NCBI GenBank assembly: GCA_009779205.1
Contig: WRER01000064.1
Span: forward strand, 1 to 5,978
Length of the DNA: 5,978 nucleotides
Origin: Methanobacteriota archaeon
Lineage (GTDB): Archaea > Halobacteriota > Methanomicrobia > Methanomicrobiales > Methanospirillaceae
Direction: 5' to 3'
In this document: positions 5,095 through 5,978 of the stretch, one piece after another
Layout: each line of letters starts with the position of its first letter
Numbering within the stretch: the stretch's first letter is position 1
Position numbers and translations under genes: made by a program
The notes under the pieces: model-generated
The model's database searches: none
What the model was told of the DNA's origin: nothing
Seen by the model: only the letters and a program-made list of their open reading frames with translations

Positions 5095-5978
5095 GGACCC
5101 TGTCTGAAACACCTGATGAGGTTCACCTTCTTCCAACTGAAATGTGTCCTTGTGGTTGTTCTCTCTTAGAAACAGCTCCAATAAAGGTGATACGCCATCA
5201 GATTTTTGATGTTGTTCACTCGCCACTCCACATCACAGAATACCGGTCAGAAGTTAAACGGTGTCCCCATTGCTCCAGCAGGGTTTCTTCAGATTTCCCA
5301 AAAGAAGCCGCGAATACTATCAATTTTGGCAAAAATATCAAAACATTAGCCGTATATCTGAACTCAGAATTACTCATCCCCTATGCCAAAGTAGTTCGAA
5401 TGATCCGTGACTTTTATGGTCTTACATTAAGTCCTGCAACCATTGAAGGATTTCTCACTACTGCTTCAAACTCATTAGATGCCTATGAACATGAGGTTCG
5501 CATGAAACTTCTTGAATCTCCAGTACTCCATGCAGACGAAACAGGATTTTACGTTGAAGGAAAGAGGGAATGGCTCCACGTTTTGAGTACTGATAAGCTG
5601 ACATTTTACGGTGTACACAAAAGTCGCGGCAAAGAAGCAATTGAAAGTATGAAGATTATACCACTGTATAAAGGTATTCTCGTCCATGACTTTTGGAACT
5701 CATACATGGGATATTTGTGTTACCATGCATTCTGCAATGCACACATCATTCGAGAACTTCAAGGAATATATGATGGGTTTAAGCAAGAATGGGCAAAGGA
5801 AATGCGGTCGCTTTTAGAAAAGACGTATAAATATGTGTTCAATAGAAAAATACATCGAAAATGGGAAATTCAAGAGTTATTAGACGAATATGATAGGATA
5901 TTGTTGCAAGGGGAACTTGCAAACCCGCCACCTCCAAAGGAAGAAGGAAAGAAGGGGAAGCCAAAAAATACAAAGGCA
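5085..5978 (+). CDS. IS66 transposase, main part in the -1 frame (partial, runs off the window)
   Basis: Read from GGG at 5085, this frame is open to the last base, giving 298 residues that continue the transposase: KGVTRTLSETPDEVHLLP, then a zinc finger with CPCGC and CPHC (zf-IS66). The DDE_Tnp_IS66 region follows: ELLIPYAKVVRMIRDFYGLT, LSPATIEGFL, HADETG and LVHDFWNSY. The Asp codons at 5535-5537 and 5688-5690 are the expected first two catalytic acids; the third (Glu) would lie beyond the window. FCNAHIIRELQ fits the conserved CNAHxxREL motif. The end (NPPPPKEEGKKGKPKN) is the usual Pro/Lys-rich insert. No start codon is supported for this frame alone: it is closed upstream by a TAA at 5055-5057, so it must be reached from the frame above by a -1 shift, or the gene is broken. 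Confidence 0.88.

Larger units (their letters stand above)
4819..5978 (+). mobile_element. IS66-family insertion element, left part (continues past the window)
   Basis: The two consecutive reading frames together make the N-terminal two thirds or so of an IS66 transposase. The gene directly before is a chromosomal DUF2070 gene, so tnpA and tnpB are absent, as in the tnpC-only (ISBst12-like) branch of IS66. The left terminal inverted repeat should lie between the DUF2070 stop (4741) and 4819 but cannot be placed without the right end. The DUF2070 gene keeps its full C-terminal membrane segment, so insertion did not break it. Start coordinates here are those of the gene, not of the element. Confidence 0.85.

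Overview
The window looks like chromosomal DNA from a methanogenic archaeon, most likely of the order Methanomicrobiales (inference). The evidence is a set of protein families largely confined to methanogens and related archaea (DUF5350, DUF555/UPF0212, DUF2070), archaeal TATA-type promoter elements instead of bacterial -35/-10 boxes, a tRNA-His gene without an encoded 3' CCA, and moderately AT-rich coding DNA. No bacterial-type operon or phage gene is seen.

Layout. Bases 1-79 hold no gene I can support. A tRNA-His(GTG) gene lies on the minus strand at 80-151, with its TATA box at 181-190. All other genes are on the plus strand. A small basic DUF5350 protein (270-590) carries an unusual Arg-Gly-Gly-rich segment encoded by near-identical 12-bp repeats. 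It is followed by an unrecognised 121-residue protein (667-1032), whose end overlaps by 14 bp the start of a nitroreductase-family flavoprotein (1019-1552). A second group follows: a DUF555/UPF0212 protein (1646-1993), a PfkB/ribokinase-family kinase (2015-2944) and a DUF2070 multi-spanning membrane protein (2981-4741). The short spacings (21 and 36 bp) suggest one transcription unit.

From about 4755 the sequence changes character. A hairpin with a T-run just after the DUF2070 stop probably ends the operon. Then comes a strong TATA promoter, and then an IS66-family transposase gene that runs off the end of the window. It is the tnpC-only kind: no tnpA or tnpB precedes it. Its reading frame is broken at about 5073-5091. 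The N-terminal coiled-coil part ends at a TAA, and the rest (zinc finger and the start of the DDE domain) continues in the -1 frame without a stop to base 5978. The only interval where the two frames overlap contains a canonical -1 slippery heptamer (A AAA AAC) and a G-run. Programmed frameshifting, a one-base deletion and a homopolymer sequencing error are all possible.

How the genes work together is mostly unknown. The DUF5350, DUF555 and DUF2070 families lack established functions, so the kinase and the nitroreductase are the only proteins with a predictable chemistry. I saw no CRISPR array, toxin-antitoxin pair or defence system. The points most worth following up are the transposase frameshift site, the His/Asp motif array in DUF2070, the RGG segment of the DUF5350 protein, and the tRNA-His gene that does not encode G-1.
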